Assembly (NCBI GenBank): GCA_023404955.1
Contig: JAEXZY010000158.1
Span: 1-64,000 of the forward strand
Source of the DNA: Actinomycetes bacterium
Lineage (GTDB): Bacteria > Actinomycetota > Actinomycetes > Mycobacteriales > Mycobacteriaceae
Direction of reading: 5' to 3'
DNA length: 64,000 bases
In this document: piece by piece, positions 26,274-34,431 of the stretch
Position numbering within the stretch: position 1 is the first letter of the stretch
How the letters are laid out: each line of letters begins with the position of its first letter
Program-made: the position numbers and the translations under genes
The notes under the pieces: model-generated
What the model was told of the DNA's origin: nothing
Seen by the model: only the letters and a program-made list of their open reading frames with translations
Databases searched by the model: none

Positions 26274-27185
26274 CTAGACCGCGACGAGCACTGCGGCAAG
26301 CACCAGAACCGCCAGCACCGCCGCCACCCCCGCGAGCACGGCGACGGTGCGCTGCGGCAACCCACCTGCCGCGACAGCCTCGCCGTCCAGGCAGGCACGC
26401 ATCTGCCCGGCCGTCGCAAAGCGCCACCGCGGATCCGGCGACATCGCGCGCTCCACGGTGGCCACCAAGGCCGGATCGAGGTCGGGGCGCAGCACTGACA
26501 GCGGCGTCACCGCGCCGGCTGCGATGGCATCGGCGAGCCCGGTCAGCGTCTCCTGGGGATAGGCCCGACGGCCGGTGAGCGCCTCGTAGGCCACCACGCC
26601 GAGCGCGTAGAGGTCGTCGCTGGGGACCGCGGGCCGGCCGGCGATCCGGTCGGCCGGCAGGTAAGCCATCGTCCCGAAGACCCGGTTGGTCAGCGTCTGC
26701 GGTGTGTCCGCACTCTTGGCCACCCCGAAGTCGGCGACCTTCACGGTGCCGAACCAGGTGTAGAGAAGATTGGCCGGCTTGATGTCGCGGTGCAGCACCC
26801 CGCGGCGGTGGGCGGCGCTGAGCGCGTCCAGGACGTCGCGGACGATGCCTCGGATGTGTTGCGCGGGCATCGGGCCGCCGCGGGCCAGTGCATCGGCCAC
26901 GCTTCGCCCCGGCAGGCGTTCGAGCACGATGTAGTGCCGGCCGCGATGTATGCCGGTGTCGTGGACGGCCACGACGTGGGGGTGGGCGACGACGGCCGCG
27001 GCCCGGGCCTCGGTGGCGAAGCGGCGGCGGGTGTCGGGCTGCACGCTCACCGACGGATACAGGAGTTTGACAGCTACGGGACGACCCAGCCGTAGGTCCC
27101 AGGCATCACGCACCTCGGCCATCCCGCCACAGCCCAGGATGCCCCGCAGCTCGTAGCGACCGCCCAGAACCTCCGGCGCGTGCAT
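26274..27185 (-). CDS. Small membrane Ser/Thr protein kinase (Hanks type)
   Basis: 303 residues from ATG 27185. The kinase domain covers 11-266: P-loop GILGCGGMAEV (15-25), VAVK with K40, the HRD triad 132-134 in HRDIKPANLL, and DFG 152-154. A single membrane helix (280-303) ends the protein, so there is no extracellular sensor, unlike PknB or PknD. A 7-nt gap from TAGCTT to ATG suggests leaderless initiation and argues against the longer upstream frame. Substrates are unknown. Confidence 0.85.
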   Translation of the reverse strand: MHAPEVLGGRYELRGILGCGGMAEVRDAWDLRLGRPVAVKLLYPSVSVQPDTRRRFATEARAAAVVAHPHVVAVHDTGIHRGRHYIVLERLPGRSVADALARGGPMPAQHIRGIVRDVLDALSAAHRRGVLHRDIKPANLLYTWFGTVKVADFGVAKSADTPQTLTNRVFGTMAYLPADRIAGRPAVPSDDLYALGVVAYEALTGRRAYPQETLTGLADAIAAGAVTPLSVLRPDLDPALVATVERAMSPDPRWRFATAGQMRACLDGEAVAAGGLPQRTVAVLAGVAAVLAVLVLAAVLVAV

Positions 27186-27192
27186 GCCTGTC

Positions 27193-27198
27193 AAGCTA
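27193..27198 (-). promoter_or_regulatory. -10 box (TAGCTT) for kinase gene
   Basis: TAGCTT on the minus strand is 7 nt before ATG 27185 and fits TANNNT; it supports the short start. Confidence 0.4.
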
Positions 27199-27258
27199 GC
27201 CGGTTCGACGCCATCGCAAACCTGACGCGGCCGCAGCGAGCCCCTCGTAGGATCGGCA

Positions 27259-27585
27259 GTGATGCTCACCCAACCATCCCAGCGCCCCTGGCACCGGCGC
27301 CATCCCGTGCTCACGGCGACGGCTGCCGCGGTGGCGCTCTGGTGGTTGTGGCTGGGGTGGTACACCGCGGTGATTCTCGTCATCGCCTCGGCTGTCGTCC
27401 TCGCGGTGCGTCGCCGCAGACGGGCGGCCGTCATCCGAGATGCCGGGTTGCGCGCCCGCGCCGACTACGAACACCAGCTGACGCTGGCCGGCGACCCGCA
27501 CGGCATCTACGGCCGCTTCCCCCCGGTCACTTGGCAGGCCGGGCCCCACGTCACGCAGGTCCGGTCAACCCCACCCCGATGGTGA
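27259..27585 (+). CDS. Small membrane protein, unknown function
   Basis: 108 residues (GTG 27259, or ATG 27262, 8 nt after TAGGAT). A basic start RPWHRRHP is followed by a hydrophobic stretch about 17-49 that could make one long or two short membrane helices (WWLWLGWYTAVILVIASAVV), then RRRRR and a cytoplasmic tail with YGRFPPVTWQAGP. The tail motif GIYGRFPP looks conserved, but I cannot name the family. Its 3' end overlaps the convergent L,D-transpeptidase gene by 35 bp. Confidence 0.65.
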   Translation: MMLTQPSQRPWHRRHPVLTATAAAVALWWLWLGWYTAVILVIASAVVLAVRRRRRAAVIRDAGLRARADYEHQLTLAGDPHGIYGRFPPVTWQAGPHVTQVRSTPPRW

Positions 27586-28201
27586 TCTCCGGCTGCTGCG
27601 CCGGGTCCAGCCATTGCAGCACCGACCGCATCTGATCCCGGCCGATCGCGACGCAACCCCATGTCGGCTCGCCGTCGGTGACGTGCAGGAAGATGCCCGC
27701 GGAGCGGCCCGGTACCCGCTGCGGGTTGTGGTCGATCAGCACCGCGTAGTCGTAGATCACCCCGGAGTCGTAGAGGTTCTCCGCGTCCTCGGAGTCGATC
27801 TCGGCGGCGTGCACGTGGGTGTTGTAGGTGGGCGAGTCGACGTCCTCGTCCCACCAGTCCTCGTCGGTCGCCACGAAGTACGGCATGCGGGTGCCCGGGT
27901 TCTCGCTACGACCGAACGCCTGGCCCAGCGGGAACGTGCCCACCGGGGTGCGGAACACGTCGTCGGCTGGGGCGCCGACACCGAGCTGTCCGAGGTCCGC
28001 CGGCGTGGGGCCCAGCACCACGTGCCAGCGGCCGTCGACACGCTCATAGGTCGTCAGTTCCCCGACGGGCGAGTCCGGTTCCGGCGCACTGACCACGATG
28101 CGTTGCGCCGGCGTCGCACCACCTGGTTCGGCGGCGGCAGTGCCGACGGGGCCGGCCGCCAGCATCATCAGCAGTGGCGCGACGGTCAGCTTGCCCAGCA
28201 C
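27551..28201 (-). CDS. L,D-transpeptidase-family (YkuD-like) exported protein
   Basis: 216 residues with a signal peptide (LTVAPLLMMLAAGPVGTAAA). The catalytic signature is HVTDGEPTWGCVAI, with the nucleophile Cys preceded by Gly and a His eight residues earlier. It resembles the short exported family of Rv0309 by recall, rather than LdtMt2 with its Ig domains. Members form or edit 3-3 crosslinks in peptidoglycan or attach other groups; activity here is inferred. Confidence 0.75.
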   Translation of the reverse strand: MLGKLTVAPLLMMLAAGPVGTAAAEPGGATPAQRIVVSAPEPDSPVGELTTYERVDGRWHVVLGPTPADLGQLGVGAPADDVFRTPVGTFPLGQAFGRSENPGTRMPYFVATDEDWWDEDVDSPTYNTHVHAAEIDSEDAENLYDSGVIYDYAVLIDHNPQRVPGRSAGIFLHVTDGEPTWGCVAIGRDQMRSVLQWLDPAQQPEITIGVGLTGPA

Positions 28202-28222
28202 ATCGTCGAACGTACGCGCGCC

Positions 28223-29236
28223 TCAGATCTTCGGGCAGTAGAAGTGTGGGTCGTTGCGGTACTCGACCGGCGGCAGGTTGCGCGCCGGGGTCTCCACGAG
28301 CGGCGCGTCGGCAGGCAGGCGGCCGTGCGCCCGGTCCCATGCCGAGCGTTTGCGCGGGTGCATCAGCATCCGCCGGGGCATCAGCCGGGTGGTGAGGTAG
28401 ACCGCCTGACCGAAGAGGGTGTGCAGGCGCTCCTGCCGGGGTGACCAGGAGTACCCCATCAGTTCGCGCACCGGCGGGTCGTAGAGACCGACCGTCGCGA
28501 AGTTGAAGAACCGCTGCATCGCGGCGATGTTGAGTCGCCACAGCCAGTCCGGCAGCCAGTCGAGTGACGGATGCTTGGGCATCGTCGAGAGGTCCATGAC
28601 CTCGCGTGCGGCCCAATTGTTCTCGAGCACGTCGCGGCACATGTGGTCCCAGTACCGTTCGAAGTCCTCCCAGCTGGCGGGCACCGGTCGCATGCTCATC
28701 CCGTACATGCGGTACCACGTGACGTGCTCGTCGAAGAGTTGGCGCTTCTGCGAGTCGGTCAGCCCGCCACCGACCCATTCGGCCGCCAGCAGCGTGGACT
28801 TGAAGAAGGTGGCGTGCGCCCAGTAGAAGACGTCGGGATTGAGCGCGCTGTACCGCCGGCCCTGGTCGTCGACGCCCTTGATGCCGATGTGGTAGTCGCG
28901 GACCTGGGCTCCGGTGCGCGGCGCCCGGTCGCCGTCGAACACCACGCCGCCGATGGGGTAGACCGACCGGAACAGCCGGGGCATCCGCTCGAGGAAGAAG
29001 ATCGAGTGCTGTTGCACCGCGGCGCCGAGTTGCGGGTGCATGTTCTGCATCGAACCCGCCCACGGGCCCTGCAGCATGCCGGTCCACTGTCCGAAGTACT
29101 TCCACGTCAGCGAGTCGGGACCCAGCGCGGCAGGCACGTCGTCGTAGCCGCCGGTCACCGGGCAGCCGGCGCCGACCGGCGCATCGGTGCCGGACTCGCT
29201 GGTCACCGGGCATGTGGCGGACGTATCTTGAGTCAC
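28223..29236 (-). CDS. MpaB-like oxygenase (DUF2236)
   Basis: 337 residues from GTG 29236; a TTG at 29275 would add 13 codons but would overlap the operator. The DUF2236/MpaB features include IGGVVFDGDRAPRTGAQVRD, the His-containing RDYHIGIKG and FYWAHATFFKS, and FDEHVTWYRMYG. Members bind haem b and cleave or oxidise terpenoid or polyisoprenoid chains. It is divergent from a TetR gene with a palindrome between them, the usual repressor-target pair. Confidence 0.8.
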   Translation of the reverse strand: MTQDTSATCPVTSESGTDAPVGAGCPVTGGYDDVPAALGPDSLTWKYFGQWTGMLQGPWAGSMQNMHPQLGAAVQQHSIFFLERMPRLFRSVYPIGGVVFDGDRAPRTGAQVRDYHIGIKGVDDQGRRYSALNPDVFYWAHATFFKSTLLAAEWVGGGLTDSQKRQLFDEHVTWYRMYGMSMRPVPASWEDFERYWDHMCRDVLENNWAAREVMDLSTMPKHPSLDWLPDWLWRLNIAAMQRFFNFATVGLYDPPVRELMGYSWSPRQERLHTLFGQAVYLTTRLMPRRMLMHPRKRSAWDRAHGRLPADAPLVETPARNLPPVEYRNDPHFYCPKI

Positions 29237-29256
29237 TGTTCGCGCTACCCCAATTC

Positions 29257-29274
29257 TGACTACATGCGTTGTCA
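29257..29274. promoter_or_regulatory. Operator between MpaB-like gene and TetR
   Basis: TGACTACATGCGTTGTCA is an 18-bp dyad (TGACnACnnnnGTnGTCA) centred 29 bp from both start codons. The neighbouring TetR probably represses both genes here. Confidence 0.55.
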
Positions 29275-29294
29275 AAACGGAGTCTAGGAGGACT

Positions 29295-29876
29295 GTGTCG
29301 TCCGGTCAACGACGGGGCAGGTGGTCCGGAGTCCCCGTGCGGGACCGCCCGGCCCTGCGCCGCGACGATCTGATCACCGCCGGCATCGAGCTGCTGGGTA
29401 GCCCGGGTGGCCCCGCTCTGACGGTGCGTGCCGCATGCCGCGCCGCGGGACTGACCGAGCGCTACTTCTACGAGAGCTTCACCGACCGCGACGACTACGT
29501 CGCCGCGATCTACGACGAGGTGGGCAGCGCGGCGATGGCGTCTCTGGCGCAGTCGGAGAGCATGCGGGACGCGGTCGAGCGGTTCGTCGCGATGATGGTC
29601 GACGATCCGGCGCGCGGCCGCCTCCTGCTGCTCGCGCCCGAGGCCGAGCCGGTACTCGCCCGCTCGGGTGCACGCTGGATGCCGAATTTCATCGAGCTGC
29701 TGCAGCACAACCTGACCCGTATCACCGACCCCACCACCCAGGCCATGGTTGCCACCGGGCTCATCGGGGCACTCACTGCACTGTTCACCGCGTACCTGGA
29801 CGGTCGGCTCTCCGCCACCCGGGAGCAGTTCATCGACCACTGCGCCGAGCTGCTGCTGCACGGCGCCTCGCGCTGA
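29295..29876 (+). CDS. TetR-family regulator divergent from MpaB-like gene
   Basis: 193 residues from GTG 29295. The helix-turn-helix lies at LTVRAACRAAGLTERYFYES followed by FTDRDDYVAAIYDEV; the rest is a ligand-binding domain (WMPNFIELLQHNLTRI). It most likely controls itself and the divergent oxygenase. The ligand may be the oxygenase's hydrophobic substrate. A preceding AGGAGG (29287-29292) is placed unusually close to the start. Confidence 0.85.
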   Translation: MSSGQRRGRWSGVPVRDRPALRRDDLITAGIELLGSPGGPALTVRAACRAAGLTERYFYESFTDRDDYVAAIYDEVGSAAMASLAQSESMRDAVERFVAMMVDDPARGRLLLLAPEAEPVLARSGARWMPNFIELLQHNLTRITDPTTQAMVATGLIGALTALFTAYLDGRLSATREQFIDHCAELLLHGASR

Positions 29877-29935
29877 ACCGGCGCCCCCGAGCGGGTGTGA
29901 CGTCCGGCGCGGCTACTTGAATGTCACCGGCATAC

Positions 29936-29977
29936 ACAGATATATTGAGTGCAACTACGAGGTACAGATATCGGAGG
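29936..29977 (+). promoter_or_regulatory. desA1 upstream region: direct repeats and ribosome site
   Basis: ACAGATAT occurs at 29936-29943 and 29964-29971, 28 bp apart, in an AT-rich stretch rare for this genome. GGAGG at 29973-29977 is the ribosome site of desA1. The repeats may be a regulator site; mycobacterial desaturase genes are known to be repressed by a TetR protein (MadR), but the match is not verified. Confidence 0.35.
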
Positions 29978-29981
29978 TGTC

Positions 29982-30989
29982 ATGGCCAAGGATCTGACTG
30001 ATCTGCAGCTGCTGACCGAACTGGAGCCCGTCGTCGAGCCCCTGGTCAACCGGCACATGAAGATGAAGAAGGACTGGAATCCCCACGACTTCATCCCGTG
30101 GAAGGACGGCAAGAACTACTACGCGCTCGGCGGCCAGGACTGGGACATCGAGCAGTCGAAGCTCTCGGAAGTGGCGCGGGTCGCGATGCTGACGAACCTG
30201 CTCACCGAGGACAACCTGCCGTCGTATCACCGCGAGATCGCGATGAACTTCAGCATGGACGGGCCGTGGGGCTTCTGGGTCAACCGGTGGACCGCCGAGG
30301 AGAACCGTCACGGCATCGCGCTGCGCGACTACCTCGTCGTCACCCGCAACGTCGACCCCGTCGAACTTGAGATGCTGCGCGTCGAGCAGATGACCCGCGG
30401 CTTCTCCCCCGGCCAGAACCAGCAGGGCGGCCTCGAACTGTTCGCCGAGAGCCTGTTCGACTCGGTGATCTACGTGACGTTCCAGGAACTCGCCACGCGC
30501 GTCTCGCACCGCAACACCGGTAAGGCATGCGACGACCCGATCGCCGACCAGCTGCTGCAGCGCGTCTCCGCCGACGAGAACCTGCACATGATCTTCTACC
30601 GGGACGTCTCCGAGGCCGGCTTCGAAATCGCGCCCGACCAGGCGATGAAGTCGCTGCACAAGGTGCTGCGCAACTTCAAGATGCCCGGATACACGATCCC
30701 CGACTTCCGGCGGCGCGCGGTCACCATCGCCTCCGGCGGTGTCTACGATCCGCGCATTCACCTCGAGGACATCGTGATGCCGGTGCTCAAGAAGTGGCGG
30801 ATCTTCGAGCGCGAGGACTTCAACGGCGAGAGCGCCAAGATGCGCGATGACCTCGGCCTGCTGGTCGAGGAGCTGCAGGAGGCCGTCGACAAGTTCGAGG
30901 TCGCCAAGCAGCGCCGCGAGGAGCGGCTGCGTCAGATGGCAGAGAAGAAGGCCGCCAAGAACCAGCTGGTGGGAACATCGACGTCGTAA
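29982..30989 (+). CDS. desA1: Stearoyl-ACP-type acyl-ACP desaturase (mycolic-acid desaturase)
   Basis: 335 residues, close to M. tuberculosis DesA1 (Rv0824c, 338). The ferritin-like di-iron ligands are in TAEENRHGIALRDY and SADENLHMIFYRDV (ExxH motifs). Near-universal blocks NPHDFIPWKDGKNYYALGGQ and TEDNLPSYHREIAMN are present. It introduces a double bond into meromycolate acyl chains on AcpM. The C-terminal tail is Lys/Arg/Glu-rich. ATG 29982 is 4 nt after GGAGG. dusB follows directly. Confidence 0.95.
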   Translation: MAKDLTDLQLLTELEPVVEPLVNRHMKMKKDWNPHDFIPWKDGKNYYALGGQDWDIEQSKLSEVARVAMLTNLLTEDNLPSYHREIAMNFSMDGPWGFWVNRWTAEENRHGIALRDYLVVTRNVDPVELEMLRVEQMTRGFSPGQNQQGGLELFAESLFDSVIYVTFQELATRVSHRNTGKACDDPIADQLLQRVSADENLHMIFYRDVSEAGFEIAPDQAMKSLHKVLRNFKMPGYTIPDFRRRAVTIASGGVYDPRIHLEDIVMPVLKKWRIFEREDFNGESAKMRDDLGLLVEELQEAVDKFEVAKQRREERLRQMAEKKAAKNQLVGTSTS

Positions 30990-31018
30990 GCCCCGACACC
31001 CGGACGGCCCGACCCGCG

Positions 31019-32152
31019 CTGCGGATCGGGCCGTTCGAGCTTGCCAGCCCCGTCGTCCTCGCGCCGATGGCCGGTGTCACCAACGTCGCCTTCCGCACCC
31101 TGTGCCGTGAACTGGAACTCGCCCGTGCCGGCACCGTCAGTGGTCTCTACGTCTGCGAGATGGTGACCGCGCGCGCATTGGTCGAGCGGCACCCGGTCAC
31201 GATGCACATGACCACCTTCGCGCCCGAGGAATCTCCCAGGTCACTGCAGCTCTACACCGTCGACCCCGTCAACACCTACGCGGCCGCCAAGATGATCGTC
31301 GACGAGAACCTGGCCGACCACATCGACATGAACTTCGGCTGCCCGGTGCCCAAGGTGACCCGCCGCGGCGGAGGCGCCGCCCTGCCCTACAAGCGCCGCC
31401 TGTTCGGCCAGATCGTCGCGGCCGCGGTCAAGGCGACCGAGGGCACCGAGATCCCGGTCACCGTCAAGTTCCGCATCGGCATCGACGACGAGCACCACAC
31501 CCACCTCGACGCCGGGCGGATCGCCGCCGAGGAGGGCGCTGCCGCGGTCGCGTTGCACGCCCGCACGGCCGCGCAGCGGTACTCGGGGACCGCGGACTGG
31601 GAGCAGATCGCCGCGCTCAAAGCGCACGTCACCGGGATTCCGGTGCTCGGAAACGGTGATATCTTCGACGCTCGAGACGCGCTGGCCATGATGGCCGCGA
31701 CGGGCTGCGACGGTGTCGTGATCGGCCGGGGCTGCCTGGGACGGCCGTGGCTGTTCGCCGAGTTGTCCGCCGCCTTCCACGGCGAGACGCCGGCCACCCC
31801 GCCCACGCTGGGCGAGGTGGCGTCCATCATTCGTCGACACGGCGAGCTGCTCGCTGCGCACTTCGGAGAGGACAAAGGGATGCGCGACATGCGCAAACAC
31901 GTGGCCTGGTACCTGCACGGCTTTCCGGCCGGAGCGGATCTACGCCGGTCATTGGCGCTGGTCAAGACCATCTCCGAGCTCGATGACCTACTGGGCGAGC
32001 TCGACGCCGACGTGCCGTTCCCGGACGCTGCCAACGGTCCGCGCGGGCGCCAGGGTTCCGCCGCGTCGGTGTCCCTGCCGGAGAACTGGCTCGACGACCC
32101 CGACGACTGTGCGGTGCCGGTCGGCGCCGACGTGATGCACTCGGGCGGCTGA
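31019..32152 (+). CDS. dusB: tRNA-dihydrouridine synthase (DusB-like)
   Basis: FMN enzyme that reduces uridines in the tRNA D-loop. The TIM barrel starts RIGPFELASPVVLAPMAGVT; the catalytic Cys is in DMNFGCPVPKVTRRGGGAAL, and FMN contacts include TVKFRIGID and GVVIGRGCLGRPW. The first ATG (31067) would cut off the conserved first strand. In frame upstream there is no ATG, GTG or TTG, only CTG 31019, which aligns with the Met of E. coli DusB (MRIG). I take CTG as the likely start; 31067 is the conservative choice. It matches Rv0823c in position. Confidence 0.85.
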   Translation: MRIGPFELASPVVLAPMAGVTNVAFRTLCRELELARAGTVSGLYVCEMVTARALVERHPVTMHMTTFAPEESPRSLQLYTVDPVNTYAAAKMIVDENLADHIDMNFGCPVPKVTRRGGGAALPYKRRLFGQIVAAAVKATEGTEIPVTVKFRIGIDDEHHTHLDAGRIAAEEGAAAVALHARTAAQRYSGTADWEQIAALKAHVTGIPVLGNGDIFDARDALAMMAATGCDGVVIGRGCLGRPWLFAELSAAFHGETPATPPTLGEVASIIRRHGELLAAHFGEDKGMRDMRKHVAWYLHGFPAGADLRRSLALVKTISELDDLLGELDADVPFPDAANGPRGRQGSAASVSLPENWLDDPDDCAVPVGADVMHSGG

Positions 32153-32388
32153 CCACCCGCTTGACATGTGTCTCGAGTGGATATCGATCGTTGGTCGACC
32201 GCTGCTCTCGGCTAGCTCTCTCTCAGGATGTCTCAGTACGATGAGATGCCGGCGAATGCCGAAGTGCCCGACCCCGACAACGGGGGCGGGATCAGTGCTT
32301 ATTGAGTTGGGGATGGCGCCCACCCGAGGTGCGTGTCAGCACCATCGAGACGCCTGCGGAGCCGTGGGAGCTGAAAGGCCGGTAGACG
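32153..32388 (+). other. 236-bp leader region of LCP gene
   Basis: No gene is seen. TTGACA (32161-32166) with TATCGA 15 nt later (32182-32187) is a possible promoter, and TACGAT at 32238 another -10 option. A short hairpin CCCCG-ACAA-CGGGG lies at 32272-32285. These would give the LCP gene a 5' leader of roughly 140-200 nt. Confidence 0.4.
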
Positions 32389-34359
32389 ATGAGTGACGGT
32401 GATCACGCCACTCCCGGCCGCCCGGACTCACCCGAGCCGAACCGCGACAACGAATGGCTTACCCGATCGACGCGGCCGACACCAGGCGCCGCGCCGTGGG
32501 AGCGCGGAACTGAGTCCGCCGATACCGACGCGGATACGTCGACCCCCCGCCGGGGTGACGACGAATCCGCCCCCATCACCGTCGCCGACCTCATCGCGAA
32601 GATCCACGGCGAGGCCCCGATCGCTGAGCCCACGCGGCACCGCGCCGAACCCGAGCCCGAGTTCACGGCCGAACCGGAGCCCGAGCCCTATCCCACCGAC
32701 GAGCTCGACACCACGATCCTGCCCGCGGTCGACGCCCGCCCGTCGGAGCTGCCGAACCTGACGGCCACGGCTGCCCCCGAGAAGCGGGAGGCGGATCATC
32801 CGCGGCATCGGCGCAGCATGATCGCGGGACGGGTCGTCGCGGCGCTCGTGGCGGTACTGGCCCTGGTCCTGACCGGCGGCGCCTGGCAGTGGCAGTCGTC
32901 CAAGAACAACCTGCTCAACCGCGTCTCGGCGCTCGACCCCGACTCTCGCGACATCGTCGACCCGAACGCTCAGTTCGGCGACGAGAACTTCCTGATCGTC
33001 GGCACCGACACCCGCATCGGCGACAACAGCGAGATGGGCGCCGGCACCACCGAGGACGCAGCCGGGGCCCGCTCGGACACGGTGATGCTGGTCAACATCC
33101 CGGCCAACCGCAAACGCGTGGTGGCGGTGTCGTTCCCCCGGGACCTCAAGATCGAACCGATGAAGTGCGAGGTCTGGAATCCCGAGACCCGCCAGTACGG
33201 GCCGATCTACGACGAGGACACCGAATCGTGGGGTCCCGAAGAGGCCTACACCGAGTACAAGCTGAACTCCGCATTCGCCGTCGGCGGGCCCAAATGCCTG
33301 GTCAAGGTCATCCAGAAGCTGTCCGGACTACACGTCAACCGGTTCATGGCCGTCGACTTCGCCGGGTTCTCCAAGATGGTCGACGCCCTCGGCGGGGTCG
33401 AGGTGTGCAGCACGACGCCGATCGAGGACTACGAGCTGGGCACCGTGCTCGCCAACTCGGGCCGCCAGATCGTCGACGGGCACACGGCCCTGAACTATGT
33501 GCGCGCCCGGCAGGTGACCACCGAGACCAACGGCGACTACGGACGCATCAAGCGCCAGCAGCGATTCCTGTCGTCGCTGCTGCGGTCATTGATCTCCAAG
33601 GACACCTTCTTCTCGCTGTCGAAGCTCAACAACGTCGTGAACATGTTCATCAACGACAGCTACGTCGACAACCTCGACACCAAAGACCTCGTCGACCTCG
33701 GCCAATCGGTCCAGGGCGTCAACGCGGGCCGGATCACGTTCGTGACCGTGCCGACGGTCGGCTACGCCGACGACTACGGCAACGAGATCCCTCGAACCGA
33801 CGACATGCGCGCGCTGTTCGACGCGATCATCAACGACGACCCGCTGCCCGAAGAACGCAACGCCGACAACACCCCCGTCCCGGGCGCCCCCGAGTCGCCG
33901 GCGAATGGCGCGCCCGCGTCGCCGGCGCCGACCGACGGCGAGATCATCGAGGCCGTCGCGACCAATCCCGCCGACGTGACCGTGCGGGTGTCGAACTCGA
34001 CCTCCGAAAGCGGTTTGGCCTCGACCGCTGCGGAAGCACTGCGCAGTCACGGCTTCAGCATCACCGATCCCGACGACTACCCGGGGCCGCTGGACCACAC
34101 CACCGTCTTCTTCTCCCCCGGCAACGAGGAGGCGGCCGCGACGGTGGCATCGTCGTTCCCCGATCCGACCATCGAGCGGTCGACCGGCCTCGGCGACGTC
34201 GTGCAGGTGGTCCTGGGGAAGGACTTCTCGGCCGTCGGTACGCCCATGCCGAGCGGCTCGACCGTCAAGGTGAATGTGTTGAAGGGGTCCAAGAAGGCTG
34301 CCAGCGCACTGCCCGAAGACCTGACCGTCACCAACGCCGCTGACACGTCCTGCGAATAG
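32389..34359 (+). CDS. LytR-CpsA-Psr (LCP) family protein, arabinogalactan-peptidoglycan ligase type
   Basis: 656 residues. Residues 1-142 are an acidic, Pro/Glu-rich cytoplasmic tail; 145-167 a membrane helix; about 200-395 the LCP domain with SDTVMLVNI (229-237), SFPRDLKI (R251, D252) and LNSAFAVGG; the C-terminus carries a LytR_C domain (VTVRVSNSTSESGLASTAAE). LCP enzymes transfer lipid-linked polymers such as arabinogalactan onto peptidoglycan. Position after dusB and before phoY2 matches Rv0822c. The long N-terminal tail could be a phosphorylation site. Confidence 0.88.
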   Translation: MSDGDHATPGRPDSPEPNRDNEWLTRSTRPTPGAAPWERGTESADTDADTSTPRRGDDESAPITVADLIAKIHGEAPIAEPTRHRAEPEPEFTAEPEPEPYPTDELDTTILPAVDARPSELPNLTATAAPEKREADHPRHRRSMIAGRVVAALVAVLALVLTGGAWQWQSSKNNLLNRVSALDPDSRDIVDPNAQFGDENFLIVGTDTRIGDNSEMGAGTTEDAAGARSDTVMLVNIPANRKRVVAVSFPRDLKIEPMKCEVWNPETRQYGPIYDEDTESWGPEEAYTEYKLNSAFAVGGPKCLVKVIQKLSGLHVNRFMAVDFAGFSKMVDALGGVEVCSTTPIEDYELGTVLANSGRQIVDGHTALNYVRARQVTTETNGDYGRIKRQQRFLSSLLRSLISKDTFFSLSKLNNVVNMFINDSYVDNLDTKDLVDLGQSVQGVNAGRITFVTVPTVGYADDYGNEIPRTDDMRALFDAIINDDPLPEERNADNTPVPGAPESPANGAPASPAPTDGEIIEAVATNPADVTVRVSNSTSESGLASTAAEALRSHGFSITDPDDYPGPLDHTTVFFSPGNEEAAATVASSFPDPTIERSTGLGDVVQVVLGKDFSAVGTPMPSGSTVKVNVLKGSKKAASALPEDLTVTNAADTSCE

Positions 34360-34367
34360 TAGGCGGC

Positions 34368-34424
34368 ATTCACCTGGCGTTCACCGCCCGGCTCGTGACG
34401 ATATGCGCAGGTAGCACGTAGGCT
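34368..34424 (+). promoter_or_regulatory. Pho-box direct repeats and -10 box of phoY2
   Basis: TTCACC at 34369-34374 and again at 34380-34385 gives an 11-nt phased direct repeat (GTTCACC-like), the pattern bound by PhoP/RegX3-type response regulators. TAGGCT at 34419-34424 is a -10 box 7 nt before ATG 34432. The Pho box to -10 gap is 34 nt, close to the 32 nt at pstS. Confidence 0.6.
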
Positions 34425-34431
34425 TTTGATC

